Positions 35,360 to 48,500 of a stretch of 50,358 nucleotides of DNA are shown here, in pieces. The notes beneath the pieces are model-generated. The model was given only the letters and a program-made list of their open reading frames with translations. It ran no database searches and had not been told where the DNA came from. Position 1 is the stretch's first letter. Each line of letters opens with the position of its first letter. The DNA comes from Mesotaenium endlicherianum (taxonomy: Eukaryota; Streptophyta; Zygnematophyceae; Zygnematales; Mesotaeniaceae), in the NCBI GenBank assembly GCA_009602735.1, contig WELA01007584.1:407164-457521 (forward strand). The letters run 5' to 3'. The position numbers were made by a program, and so were the translations under genes.

Positions 35360-38300
35360 ACACACACAAGTGCGCGCGCACACACCTGGAAGCGCGGCGC
35401 GTCGAGGAAGGCGACGGAGTCGTAGAGGAAGCACTTGTGCAGCGCCTGCAGCACCAGGTAGCGCAGCACCCACGCACCCACGCCGCCCGCCTCCCTGGCG
35501 CCACCGCTTGCCTTCTTCTGCTTCTTCTTCTTGGGGCGCACAGAGGCATCCTTGTCTGCTGCAGGCGCCGCCTGTGTGCCGGTGAGGTGCAGGATGCAGG
35601 CGTCCAGCAGGAAGCGGAAGTAGGGCACAAACACAGACCTGCCACAGAGCAGCGCCCCCCCACACCTGTCAGCACCCCACCCCACCCTACCCTATGCTGC
35701 CCTACCCAAACCTAGGAGGCTGCTGTGCACATCGCATGGCCCTCTTGAGTGTCTGGAAAGGCGAGTGAAGGGACGGGCTGGATGCAGATGCAGACGAGAG
35801 GTGAGACTGGGTGTAATGGCGGAGGAGGAAGATACGCATCTGTCCTCTTGTGCGTGCACTAGCGAAAGCAGCCTGATTCACCTGAGCCTCAAGATCATGC
35901 TGAGTCAAAGACCGAGCTCCTTCGCCAAGCAATACTAGAGAGAAGGAGATAGGAGCGAGAGAAGAGAGAGAGGCTGCAGCCCTCACACACAGAGCTTGGA
36001 CGTCCCGCATGCGGAGGCGGAGCCTCAGCCCCCTCTGAGAGCAGGAGAGGAGGTGCAGGGTCGCCCCGGGGGGGCCCCGGNGGAGCCGCCAGCTGGCATC
36101 TGCTGCCCGTCCACGACTTCCGTGTGCGCCCAGTCAAGCAGCTGCACAAACAGCGGCTTAAACGCATTCTCGCTCAGCTTCATCACCAGCGCCCCCAGCG
36201 CGCCCACTGCCGCCGGCTCCACGCACTCCCCCACCACCCTCGCTCCCCCCTCCCTCGCCTGAGCCTCGGCTTGAGGCGACAGCTCGCCACCGCCACCGGG
36301 GCTGCCGCTGGCAGAGGGTGCGGCGGGGGCGGGGGCGGAGAAGGAGGGGGGGGGCTGGCGGCGGAGGTCCAGGGTGCGCAGGAGGAAGTCGAAGATGCGC
36401 GTGTGATACTGCGCCACCGCCTTGGGGTCCAGGCGCGCCGCCAGCGAGCCCAGCAGCCCCAGCAGCGCCGCCGTGGCCTCCACGCCCGCCGCGGTCGCTC
36501 GCTCGTACGCGCCAAACAGCGGCTCAAGAAGCAAGCGCGCCTGCCGCCCGGCCAACGAAAAAAGAGAGAGCGCAAGTCGAGGTTCGGTGCCGGCTCACGC
36601 CCGGGGTGCCAAGGCGATTCACGTACGGGCACACAGGAGCACTCACGTGCATTCAATGAAGTTACCAATATGCAAGTAGAGTTACACTTACGTTCATAAG
36701 TATAAGTATGCATGAGTTACACTCTAATTGGAGTGTATAAGGACATGTGCGTATGGAGGGTTTCTCATCAATACACCAGGACTGTGCGCCCATGGACGCA
36801 CCGCTGCCAGACGCAGCACCGCAGCTTGAGAAGGCTGAGGACAGCCGCACAGCTTCTTCTGCCACTGCTGACTAGGACAGGCAGCCACATGAAGACCGCG
36901 CAGACACGCGCATCTTCAACTCCAACTGCCCTCGAGCAGGGAGCAAGAACCATGACAGCATGCTCTTCTCTCCCCCCACACGGGTGGGAGGGGTTGGGGG
37001 GGGGCCTGAGACGGGCCAACCTGGCCAAGTCTCCTCCTCCCTCGCAAGTGATTATCTGCAGCGTGGTCCTCTCTCAGGCCGGAGGTGCAGGAGGGAGGAG
37101 GGACACCAGGGCTAGACAGGCCTGGGCCAGGGAGGGGTAATTCAGGGTAAGAGGAACTGAAAATGGGGACAGAGGGATGCGCTGGGGGTGCGTGTTGGGG
37201 GGGGGCAGGAGAGGGGGGGCGAGGAGGGGGTGCGTGGGGCATACAGGTATTTTCTCTGCGAGCAGCTCCCGGACGGCCGCAGCCTTCTGGCTGACGCCGG
37301 CGGCGGAGCAGAGATGCACGCGCGCACGCAGCACCACCAGGTCCAGGATGCTGCCCAGGTAGGGGGACAGGAAGGGCCCCATGGCCGCCACCAGCCCCTC
37401 CACGGCGCCCAGCAGCTCTGCTGCCAGGCCCGCCTGCGCGTCCTCCTCCTTCTCCTCCTCCTCCTTCCCATCTGCCCCCGTCCCTTGCTCCTCCTCCTCC
37501 TCCTCTGACTCCGCGTCAGTTTCCTCCTCCATATCCTCCGCCTCCGCAGCATCACCCGCGCCCGCGCTCGACGACAGCCCGCCACTGCGAGGCTCCGCGG
37601 CAGTGAGCGGCAGCGCCTCAACGGCAGACAGCGACGCCTGGAGGAGCACAGAGACGGTGCTGGAGAGCTGCGGCAGAGCCGCGGGGCCCAGGGCACGCAT
37701 GAACGCCGCCACGCACCGGGCGGCCGCTGCCGCCACTGCGCGGCTCCTCGAGCTGCTGCGCTGCAGGCACTCCACGACAGGTGGCAGGCTTGGGGCGAAG
37801 CTCCTGGGCGCGTCTGCGCCGTACTTGCAGACCAGCACGTCTAGCGCCTGTTCCCCTCACCACGCCCCCCCCACCCGCAGGCCAGAGTACCGCACGTAAG
37901 CCGCGCGCAGCAGAGCCATCTTAAAGCATGAAGTTGCCGTCTGAGAAGGGATGGAACAGAAATGAGGAGAGGAAGAAAAGCGCAGGAAAGGGCATGGGGA
38001 CTTGCGCACATGAGGGTGCACATGCAGGCAGGCACGCAGGCACACAGGCGGGCAGGCATTCAGGCAGGCAGGCAGGTACTTTCCTGCAGCAATCCATGTC
38101 TCAACTTCAGTCCCTGTTGACTCTTCCACCCTCTGCGGGGGTGTGCTCAGCAGACATTCACGCCAGCCGGCAAAGAGTCCTGCCTCAGTGCAACTCTGTG
38201 CCATAGCCGCGCCCAAAGCTTGCAAGAGCAGAGGGTGAGAGAAGGCACGCATGTGCCTACATGTCGGCGTGCACATGTGTGGATGTATGTGTGCGTGTGG

Positions 38301-41300
38301 ATGGATTAGTGTGTGAGCGAGAAGGGCACACCTGCAGGGCAGCCAGCTTGGTGCTGGATGAGCTGTCCTCCTCTGCACCTGCCAGCATCTTTGAGATCTG
38401 CGCCGCCAGCTCAGCATAGAGAGCGCTCTCTTCTGCCGTCAGGGTCTTGTCGGCATTCAGCGATTGGGCGGCAGCCAGCTGCCGCTCCTTAAGGCGACGG
38501 CGATGCCTGCCACTGAGGCGCGCACTCTCACTTTCTTCGCGCAGCTTGGCTGTCACCAGCCTCAGTACCTGAACAATGCGCACACACACCCCCACCGCAC
38601 ACAGATACAGACAGAAAAGTATGTGAGGCTTCTTTCACGTCTCCTCGCTCAAAATGTGGCTGAGAGTAAATGACAGAGAGGGAGAGCCAGGCACAGGTGT
38701 ACAAGACACGAGTGGGCCGACGAGCTGCAGAGTGGATTGCATTCCTGCTGCGCCGCAGGGCAGCAGCAGCAGCAGCAGCAAAGGGCACTGGCAGCCGATG
38801 AGAGGACAGTCGACAAGATAGAGGAAGGGATGCGATAGACACACGCCCCACAATTCGTGCCACTTTCTATGAAAATGATCAGCGTGCCAGCCAGTCAGCC
38901 AGCCAGCCAGACAGACAGGCAAGAAGGCCAACATACAAGCGAGCCGCCAGTGTGACCTGCACGAGCAGGGAGAGAGAGAGGGCTGCTTTTTCCATAGAGA
39001 AAGCGAAGGAGAAAGAGAAAGAGAGTGGAGGGGGGAAGAGTGCGCACCTTGCGGCGCGTGAAGGTGTCGGGATGCGAGAGCAGCGCGGCGATGCCCTGGA
39101 GATACGCGGCCGGCGCCATGAGGTCGTTGAGCACCCCCAGCAGCGCATACGCTGCTGCGATGGCAGCGCCCCTGTGGGCGGCGTCGCCCGCGCTGCTGCC
39201 ACCAGGTGCCCTCAGCCTCAGCAGCACTTGCTCCAGCAGCCCCACGTAACCCGCCTGGCAGTGATAGGCGTCACAGAAAAGGAGGAAGAAGAATAAGAAA
39301 GAGGAGCAATGAGTACGGAGCAGCCCCGCTGTGAGTCTCAGGTGCGGCCTCCATCCCTCCCAGCTTCAACAGCTATGGTGTAGCGGTGCAAGCAATAAAA
39401 CAGCGCACAGGTCAAGCTTTTGTGCGATCGCAACGCCAAGTCAGAGATCAAGACTAGAGGACGCCGACGTCAACACCTGCAATAGCAGCAAGGAGCAGAG
39501 CACCAGCATTGCCAGAAGGAGGGGGGGGCTGCGCACACCGGCAGGAGAGCAACAAGCAGACGGACGTAGCTTCCGAGGGCATCAGCAGGCAGACAAGCAG
39601 AAGGAGCGGGCAAGCGCGTGCTTGGAGGAGCAGGGGAGTGACAGGCACCTGCAAAGCAGCTGCCCTCGCCTGAGCCTCTGCTCCTCCACCTCCCTCTTCT
39701 CCGTCCTCATCTTCCTCCTCGTGGGGGCTTTCCCAGAAGCTTCTCAGCTGCAGCTGCTGCGCCACAAACTGGGCGGCAGCCGCCTGCACGCGCCAGGCAG
39801 CCTTGCTGGAGAGCTTCACGGCGCCGCCGGAAGCCTCCGCGCTGCCCGCCCTGGTGGCCTCCAGCAGCCCGACAAACGCGGGCAGCCTGACGGCCACAGA
39901 GAAGTGCCCGCACAGCTGGCTGGCAAATTCCGCCCCCCACGCCCCCCCATCCCCGCCCGCAGCAGCAGCAGCAGCAGCTGCTACCTGCCCGTGTTTGGCT
40001 CCCATACCCCCCCCTCCTGCTGCTGCGGCTCCTGGTGTCTTCCCAGAGGGCCCGCCCCTCGCGTCGGCTGTGAGCAGAAGCAGCAGCAGCACAGGCAGAG
40101 CACGCGCCTCGCCCACCACCCTGCCCAGGCCCGCCAAGTCACACAAACGAGCAGAGCCTACTGAGGAAAGGAAGGAAGCAAGAGCATGATGACAATGAGA
40201 GAGGAAAGCAGAGAGAGAGAGAGAGAGGTGCGTGCCCCCGCTGCCATCCTCCCACCCTCCCTTCCTCCCTGAGGTGCAGCCTCTGGAGCAAGCGAAAAGG
40301 GCAGGAGCTGAGCTAACTGGCAGAGGTGGTCCCGCCTGGACGTCTAGTTCCATCAAGCGAAACTCAGGCCCCATCATATGACCCAGACGTGTGAGTGCAT
40401 GTGCGTATGTGCGTGCCAACGTTCACCTGTGCAGGCGTCGAAGTGTGCACTGAAGTGGTAGGCACAAGCAAGCCAACATTCCGAAGCACCTTTCGTGCCA
40501 ACCTGTATCCAACGTCCCCAAAGGGGGGAGCATCAACTGCAAAAGCAGAGAAGGTACCATGTGGGAGAGGGGAAGAAAGCCAGGGGGTTGAGGAAGGGTG
40601 GAGGGGGGAGGAAAGAGAGACCTGAGGACAGCTGTCACGAGGGACATGCGGCGCTGCACGGGCACCTGCGGCAGCACGTCCACAAACACCTGCAGCAGCG
40701 GCTGCAGCTGCTGGTTGTGCGCCAGCCACGGCGGCAGCACGGCCGCCAGCATGGCTTGCACCGCCCGGTGGGACGCGCTGTCGTCCTGCACACACACGAA
40801 ATCATCGGGGTTTGCCAGGTGGCAATGAGTCACAGGCGGAGGGGGAGGGGAGGGGAGGGAAAGGGGAGGATTGGCCTTGCTCTTTGAACCCTCCCTGTTT
40901 TCATCGGAGCTGCAAGCAGCGGGCGTTGGCTTCAGCCGGCAAGCTTGCCCTCTTGTGGAAGCAGCATGGGGTTTGGCAAGTCCCGCGCTGTCTGTCGCAG
41001 AAGTGAGAGGAACGCATGCTTTCGTCGTAGAGCTTGCTGACTAGTGAACAAGCACACATGCCTCCCCTCCTCCTACTTCCCTCCTTGTTGGCGTCTGCAT
41101 CTATAGCTGTCCCTGCTGGGAGCATGCACCACTTGCAACAGGGGCGCAAAAGACACTACTGGCTCTGATTACAAACTCTTTCGCTCTCTCAATCTATTTC
41201 CCCCTACTTCTCTCATTCTTTCTCTCACATATACTCTCTCCAGTTCCCACGAAAGCTGCAGACAGATGCATCACCTTCGCAATGGGAGACAGGTTGGTGC

Positions 41301-42456
41301 ACAGGCTGGACTATGGACGACACATGGTGGACTGTTGACCCACCGTCCCACCCACCCAGCTAACCCGCCGCTTACCCCCCCACCCACCCACCGACTGACC
41401 TGCGACTCATCAACCATCCCCGAGACCAACAGCATGCGTGCGTGCGTGCGTGCCTGCTGGGCTGGACCTCGTGGAGGATCCAGCGACGCTTATGTCCGAG
41501 ATGGTGATTTGAGAGAATTGAGAAGGGTTGTGGAAAAGATATGCAGCGCCACAAGGCCGCATGCACGTCGCCCTCAAGACTCCAGCCAGAGAGCTTCCAC
41601 ACTGCACACACATTGGCCATGTTGTAGATAGAGTGTCCATTTGGCCCCAAGCAGGAGTGCCAGCGCCAGGTGCCGGTCGTGCCAGAAGGCGACTGTGCGA
41701 GGAGTTTGGTGTGCCAGGTGTCAGCCCCTGGCGCCAGGTGGCGGCGCAGCGGGCGTACCTGGGAAAGGGTGGCAGATCCGACGACGCGCAGGATGGTGAG
41801 CACGTGCTCCAGCACCTGCTGGGGGCACAGCTCTGCGACAGATGTCAGCAGGGCAATGGCGTGGTTCCGGGTGGCGGAGTCCTGAGCGCTCGTGACGCAG
41901 CGCACTGTCAGCTCAGCATCGAAGCCGCCAGCAGCGCCCTCCGTCGCCGATGACGCCAGCTCTCCATCGTCCTGCTCTCCACCCCCCGGCCCTCGCGTCA
42001 GCGTCAGCACAGCACCACCATCGGTAGCACCAGCAGCACCAGCAGCACCAGCAGCACCAGCAGCAGGGTCTTCTCATGCCTTGGACAGAGACCCCTTTGT
42101 GACCACCCTCCTTCGGAAGAGCAGCAGCAGCAGCAGCAACAGGAGGACGACTTTGCGCATCACTCTTCCTGGAAGGGTGCCCTCCCCCTCACTTGCTGGT
42201 GGCCATGGCACACAGGCAAACAAGTGTGAGGGGAATATCAAAAGTGCGTGGAGTGGTATGCGATGCTCAGCTCTGCCAGGGTGCCGCGGAGGGCACAGCA
42301 GGCAGGAGGAGGAGGAGGGTGTCGGCACACGGCGCTTCCAGCCACTCTCTGTGAGTTGAGACAGTGATGGCAGAGGCACGAGGCATGAGAGGAGAGAGTG
42401 CGTGGTGCCTCAGGAGGAGGAAGTTGAGCCCCAAGGTTCTCCCCAGGCCAGCAGCA

Positions 42457-42506
<50 letters not shown>

Positions 42507-45500
42507 AGGGCAAGCGCGAGGGCGCGGAAGAGGGAGAGCCAGAGACAGGTCAAAGGAGGGAGGGAGGCGCGCGGGCGGGTGACCTGGGTGTCCATGCAAG
42601 CAACCGCGGCGGCGGCGATGCTGGCGAGCACCATGAGCAGCAGCTGGTGGATGTAGGTCAGAGCCAGCGACGCCTGTGGCTGCCCTGTCGCCGCGGCCTC
42701 TGCTTCCGCTGACTCCTCCAGGTCCTCTCCGCCTGCTGGCGCAGGAAAGACAGGTGGCAGCGCAGCAGCAGCGGCCGCCGCCCCCATTGCAGCTGCAGGG
42801 GGCCACCGGGACTCGACGATGGCCAGCAGAAGCGCCTGCAACGGCGCCACGAGCGCTTGCCTGCACGCACACATGCATAAGCGCCACATGACACGCATGA
42901 AGCACGCGCGTCAGTTGTTGTGGCGTAAGTGCAACGGGAGGTGCATTTCGACAGCCCCACTCCTGCACTGTTATGGGCCGATAGTGGAAAGGAGCAGCAG
43001 ACGAGCACAAGGAGCAAACCATAGTGCCTGTTGTGGGGCGTGTTCATTCCAGCCCGTTAGGTCAGATAGCCACAGTTGGGCTCAGGGTGTGGGCGGGACG
43101 ACGAAGCATCGGTGGAGCTGGGAAGGGGGCAACGCAGTTGCACCGCCAACACACCCAAACGCACACGCACACACCACACATGCACGCGCGCACACACACA
43201 TGCACACATACGTAACAACAACCGCAGGCACCCACACCTCTCAGGAATGTTGTCCTTCCACAAAAGGACTTCCAGCAGAGTGGTGGTGGAGGGGATCAGC
43301 TGGCCGCCCCCGGCGCCGCCATCTGGCCACAGCGAGGCGCTCTCAGCACTCGCCACACCGCCCGCCGGATCCTCCTTCTCTCCCTTCCTCTTCTTCTTTC
43401 TACCCTTTCCACCTGCCGTCTCCTCCACCCCGCCAGCCGCTGGCTGCGCCTTGAGGCAGAGCTCCAGGTGGCGTGAGACTGTGGACGCCGAGACCTGCAA
43501 ACGAATGCCAAGGTGAGCCATGAATGCGCACTCTTGCTCAAAGCCCAGAATGTCCAGCAGCAGCCACCAGCGCGATTCAGGTGGGGCCACCCGAGCTGCA
43601 GGCACGCGCCGGAGGCACACAGCCTCACGGGCATGCAAGCATGCATGCATCCATGCCCCGCTAAATAATGACAAGACAATGAAGACGTCGTCCGACATGG
43701 CAACAATGATGATGATGATGGAACGGCATGGAGTAAGACGGGGCGACGCATGTCGCCTGCGCTCACAAACTCCGGAAGGATCCGCCTGGCGAAGCCGGAG
43801 AGGCACCAAGCTGTAGCGCAGCGGCCAAAGAGCAGCCTCAGCCTCCATCTCAGCCTCTGGGAGATGCGCAGGACAGCCCTGAGTGCGAGATAAGGCAACA
43901 CATGTCACTCTGCACGTCATTGTCCCAGCCAGCGACGCAACGGGGAGACAGGGAATCCCCCCACCACAACGACGCCCCCACACGCCCCAATGGACCCGGG
44001 AATAGCAAACAAGGCAGAGAAGTCAGGGGAGGGAGGGGAAGAAGGGGGGGGGAGGGGGGAGTGGGAGAGGGCGCACACCTGGCAGGCGCGCAGGCCATCG
44101 GCAGCGGCGGCGCGCACGGCGTCTCCGGCATCGCTGCCCGCCAGCGTGAGGAGCGCCCCAAACACGCGCCCCTGCCGCACATCCCCACCCCAACCCCCAC
44201 CATCACCCGCAGCCTCAGCCTCAGCCTCAGCCTTGGCCAGAGGGAGAGGAATACAACGGAGGGAAAGAGGAAGGAAGGAGAAGGAAAGATGGGGGGGAAG
44301 AATAACAGCCACACGATGTGCTCCTCTGTGCTGTGGGCGGGCGTCGCTTGCAAGTGCGCCCGGGAGAGGGCAATGTGCCTGATTCACGGTTTGCGTTTGC
44401 TGCTGGCTGGGACTCGCATGAGCTGGTCAGGCGCGTCTTGTGAGCGAGCAGGCCGAACGCGTGCCCTGTCGCCCAGAGGCAAGCAGCGTCGGCGTGTGGA
44501 ATAGCATCAGTGGGCAGATGCCCAGAGGAGCACACGCGCTGGCCCGCAGCGTGACTCGACGGCCCACTGTTGGACCGCACGTGCTTTGCTCACACGACAG
44601 TGAGGGCGGAGAAGCTTTCGCCACCCGGCAGGCAGCAGGCTGCTATTAGCAGCACACGAGCACAGCGCAGCACGCACCCGCGCGAATGCATGCGCACATT
44701 TCTTGGGGGGACGAGGCGGCGAGGATGGAGGTGCTCAAGAGCAACCCGACTTGCAGGTGCTGATGATGGCCAGGAGGCCTGGCAGGACGATGCATGCACC
44801 TGCTCCGAACTGGCACCAGCACCTACACTTGGGGGTTCTGTCGACCGATAGCCGGCCACATAGAGGCCCGCGCACGCAGGTAGATACGCACAGAGACGGA
44901 TGAAGATGGCCAGCAGGAACGCAGGCAGGCAGGCACGCAGGCAGGCAGGCAGGCAGGCAGCAGCTACTGTGCGCGCTCACCTGCGTGGCTTCGGACAGGG
45001 CTCCGTAGAAGTCGGCAGACAGGCAGCAAGCGGCAGCCACTGCCGGTCGCGTAACGGCGGCATCGTCGTGTCCCCGGCCGCGCCCAACCTGGTCGGTAGC
45101 CACCCTCCCATACCCCCCGGGAAATTAGCCACATAGAAATGTAGACACAAGGTGCTACACGTCTTTCCTGACGACGGTGGTGGCACTACTGTTGGTAGCA
45201 TAGATGGTAGTAGGGAGAGGAGGATAAAAAGGAGGAGAAGGAGGAGGCGTACGCCTGCACGCCTGCCCGCTGTCACAGCTGCACGCTTACGCTCTCTCGC
45301 TTGGCTCTCTGCTTCTCCTAGTCTACAAGGAAGGGGTACGCTTCCACCGCATGCCCTAGGCCTCTCTGCGGGTCGGGAGGACAGCTGGTGCGCCTGCAGG
45401 CTGTGCTGGTCGTAGGCAGGCTCACCTGGAGGGCAGCCAGCAGAGGCTCGAGCGCCACCTGGGCGTGGCCGCCGCTGCCACCTGTGATGTTGCCGGCGAC

Positions 45501-48500
45501 CTCGGGCGTGTACATCTGCACCCATGCAGCGGTGGCATGCACACGCATGGCGCACACGTAAGAATGACATGCCACCTCAGCCTTGGCAAATTTAGTTGGC
45601 TCCTGGCAACCCACTCTCCCTCACGAGCCGCACAACTGAGAGGCTGCCAGCACACTTCCTAAGGCTCGATCGGGACGGCGCACGGGAGCGCAGCAGCAGC
45701 AGAAGCAGCAGCAGCGGGCGTGGGTCCAGTACACCAACACCTAGGAGGTAGAAGCAGATAAGCAGACAAGACAGCTGGCAGATGCATCCGCAGATGGATG
45801 GACAGTTGCAGGACGGGCTGGATGGGTAGATGCATGCATGAAGGCACAAGTACATGCATGCATGGATGGAGGGATGCATGCACAAGCAGATGGGCGGCTG
45901 GACGGACAGTGCCAATAAAAGCGACGTGAGAAGAAGGCATTGCCCATAGCCACAAAGCCACGGCCGCAACACACCCCACAGCTGCCGCACCTGCAGGAGC
46001 AGCACGAGGAGGTCCACGTCCTGCTGGGACAGGCGGCCGCTACCGTCGCCGCCCGCCATGGCGGCAGCGTCCTGCGCGTCGGAGTCCAGGTGTTGCTCCC
46101 TCCTGCGCTGGAGCAGCTGAGCCAGCAGCGGCGCGCTCACGGCTGCCTGGTCCGCACTGTGGCCCGCGCCCGCCAACGCCGCCACCAGCACCAGCTGCAC
46201 CACCACCACCGCCACCGCCGCCGCAGCCGCTGTTAGCCAGCAACACGCACACGTGTGCACATCCACAGACACACATACACACAGAACAAATACATGCAAA
46301 ATCCCAAAGTGCAAGCAGAGGGGGACCAGGAGAGGGAGCGCGGGAGGGAGGGACATGCACGCTGGCTGGGAGCTCAAGCAAGGCCATCATCGCCACCAGG
46401 CCTGGGCTGCGAATCAATGCCCACCCCGTCCTGGCGAGCAAGCAGTTGCACGGACGTGCAGCAGCAGCAGCAGCACGAGGATGAGGAGGAGTGGGAGGAG
46501 GAGGGGCAGTACCCGCGCGTGGGAGCTGAGGGCAAGCGCACGCGAGAGCAGGAAGCGCAGCAGGGCCGTCCTCGCGCCCTCTCCTCCCAGCCTGCTGAGT
46601 GGCCCAACACAATCACCCATGCCCGCCTCACCGACGTCAACGCCGGTGGCCCGACAAGAGCAACAAGGCGGATGTAAAGAGACCGGGTCAGCCCACTGGG
46701 ACCTCCACATAGAAGAGTGTGTATCAGTGAGTGAGAGAGCGAGAGAGAATAGCTATATGCGTAGGCAGGAGAGGCTGGCAGGCCCACGCGATTGAGATAC
46801 AGTGGTTGGCAGAGGAGCAGATCTGCACGCGCGTGCATGCGAGGAGGAGAGGAAGGGAAGGGGGTGGGGGGGGGGGTTTGTGCCAAGGGGATGCAGAGGC
46901 ACAACCAGCGAGTGCCCACACACCTGTCGGCAGCCGCGCCAGTCTGCGGAGCCTCGCCCAGGAGCGAGGCCAGGAGAGCTGCCAGGTGGCGCGCATCTGA
47001 CAGCAGGACCTCCTTGGCTTCCAGCAGAGCCTGCAGGAACGCCCGCATGGCCGCCGCCTCGCCGCCCGGCTTGCCCGCGCTTGCTGCTGGCAACGTTGCC
47101 GCGATATTCTCGGCAGCGGCGCTCAGGCACGCGAGGGCGCCCCGCCGCACGGCCTGCCACCAACACCGTTGCACGCTGCCTGTCGCTTGTCAGTTCTGTC
47201 ATCAGCACTGGCTGGTTGGTAGGCGGTGCCACGTCATCGGCCAGCGCTGGCGCAGGTGCCATCAGTGCGTGCTATTAACCGCGTCCCGGAATAGGCGACA
47301 GATGGGGCCCAAGGGCGTGCCTCATTAGAACCGTTGAGCTGTTGACTGATCCCAAAGGGGGATGAGCCGAGAGAGAGCGCACAGCAAGGGAGGAGGGCCC
47401 TGTCGAGTTCACGCCTGCCCCAGAGGATAACCTCACTTGCTCACTCATTCTCTTGCACGTTCGGAGCTTGGCCTCGCAAAGCCACAACGCCCTGGGAGCC
47501 GTAAGGTGTGTTGGGTGAGCGCAAAGAGGCAGGGGCCTTCCTCTACACGTCCTCCAGGGTCCCAGGCTGCCCTTGCACATGTGCATCTGAGAAAGATTGC
47601 ATTGGTGCGCAGACCTGCCTAGACATAGAAAAGATGTGCGTATTGCCAGCTGGCAGACGAGCGCGGAGAAGCGTATCAAATTCATAGGAGTAGACGTCGC
47701 CAGGTGGAGCGGGGTACGTGTCCTCCTGGCTGATCTACGAGGGGCAGCAGGCAGGTGATGAAGGAGAGGGAGCGGAAGAGGTGGGGCAGGAGGGAGAGGG
47801 GGAGAGAGGAAAAGAGGAGGGAAAGAGCGAGAGAGGAGGAGCAGGGAGAGGGGAAGAGGTACGGGCCCCTCACCTTGAGGGGGCTGCACAGCGCATACAG
47901 CAGAGGCACCACAGCCTCTTGCGCGCTGCTGCTGCTGCCGGACTCCCTCGCCTTCTTGCCGGCAGCAGGCAGCGCTGCCAGGTGGCGCTTCAGGAGGCCC
48001 AGGCTGCGCACTTGCACCCCTGCTGGAACGCCTGCACCTGCGACATGGCGCGTCACATTGGGCTCTCAGGGATAGCCGAGCTAGACGGTGCCACCTGGTC
48101 ATGCAGGGAGGGAGGGAATTCTCTCTGAGAAGTCAACCCGCCAGAAAAATCCAACCACCCGCGTCCTCCACCCTGCCATACTCTCGTGCCGGCACACTCC
48201 AAGGTGCTGACACCTGTCAGCGGCGACAGACTCCATGTCAACTGCTAGCCTTCCAGCACCCGGGGACAGACACCCTGGGAAAAAAATTGCAGCAAATGAA
48301 GATGCCAACAGACAAGACAAGGTTAATGACCAACGTCAGTCCTCATCCCCCTAACACGTGTTCATAAGGTATTGAAGAAGGAGGACAGACGCGGACTGTC
48401 CGGGGGTTGGGTGGGGTGGGGTGTGGTGGGGTGGGTGGGGCATGTGGGGGAGGCTACAATGCAGCCTGGCAAGCACAGGGGACTTACTGTCTGCAGTGAT

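Noticed and set aside
37857..37935. Candidate exon reading KMALLRAAYVRYSGLR just upstream of the exon starting at 37847
   Set aside because: Using it would need a 27-bp intron, too short to splice, and the direct joint from 38332 to 37847 is better supported.
38084..38235. Candidate HEATR1 exon reading ALGAAMAQSCTEAGLFAGWRECLLS
   Set aside because: KLAALQ joins directly and in phase to ALDVLVCKYGADA at 37847, matching the family (KLAAxxALEVL); including the extra segment would disrupt that match.
41972..42070. Extension of the HEATR1 exon at 41759-41971 through a (GCTGGT)n Ala/Gly repeat
   Set aside because: The frame stays open to a TGA near 42076, but no phase-0 acceptor is visible there, whereas CAG|GAC at 41972 fits the preceding exon's phase.
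43745..43885. Possible extra HEATR1 exon (GCPAHLPEAEMEAEAALWPL)
   Set aside because: Exons 44079-44231 and 43238-43494 already join in phase 0, and the segment has no visible family similarity or clear donor.
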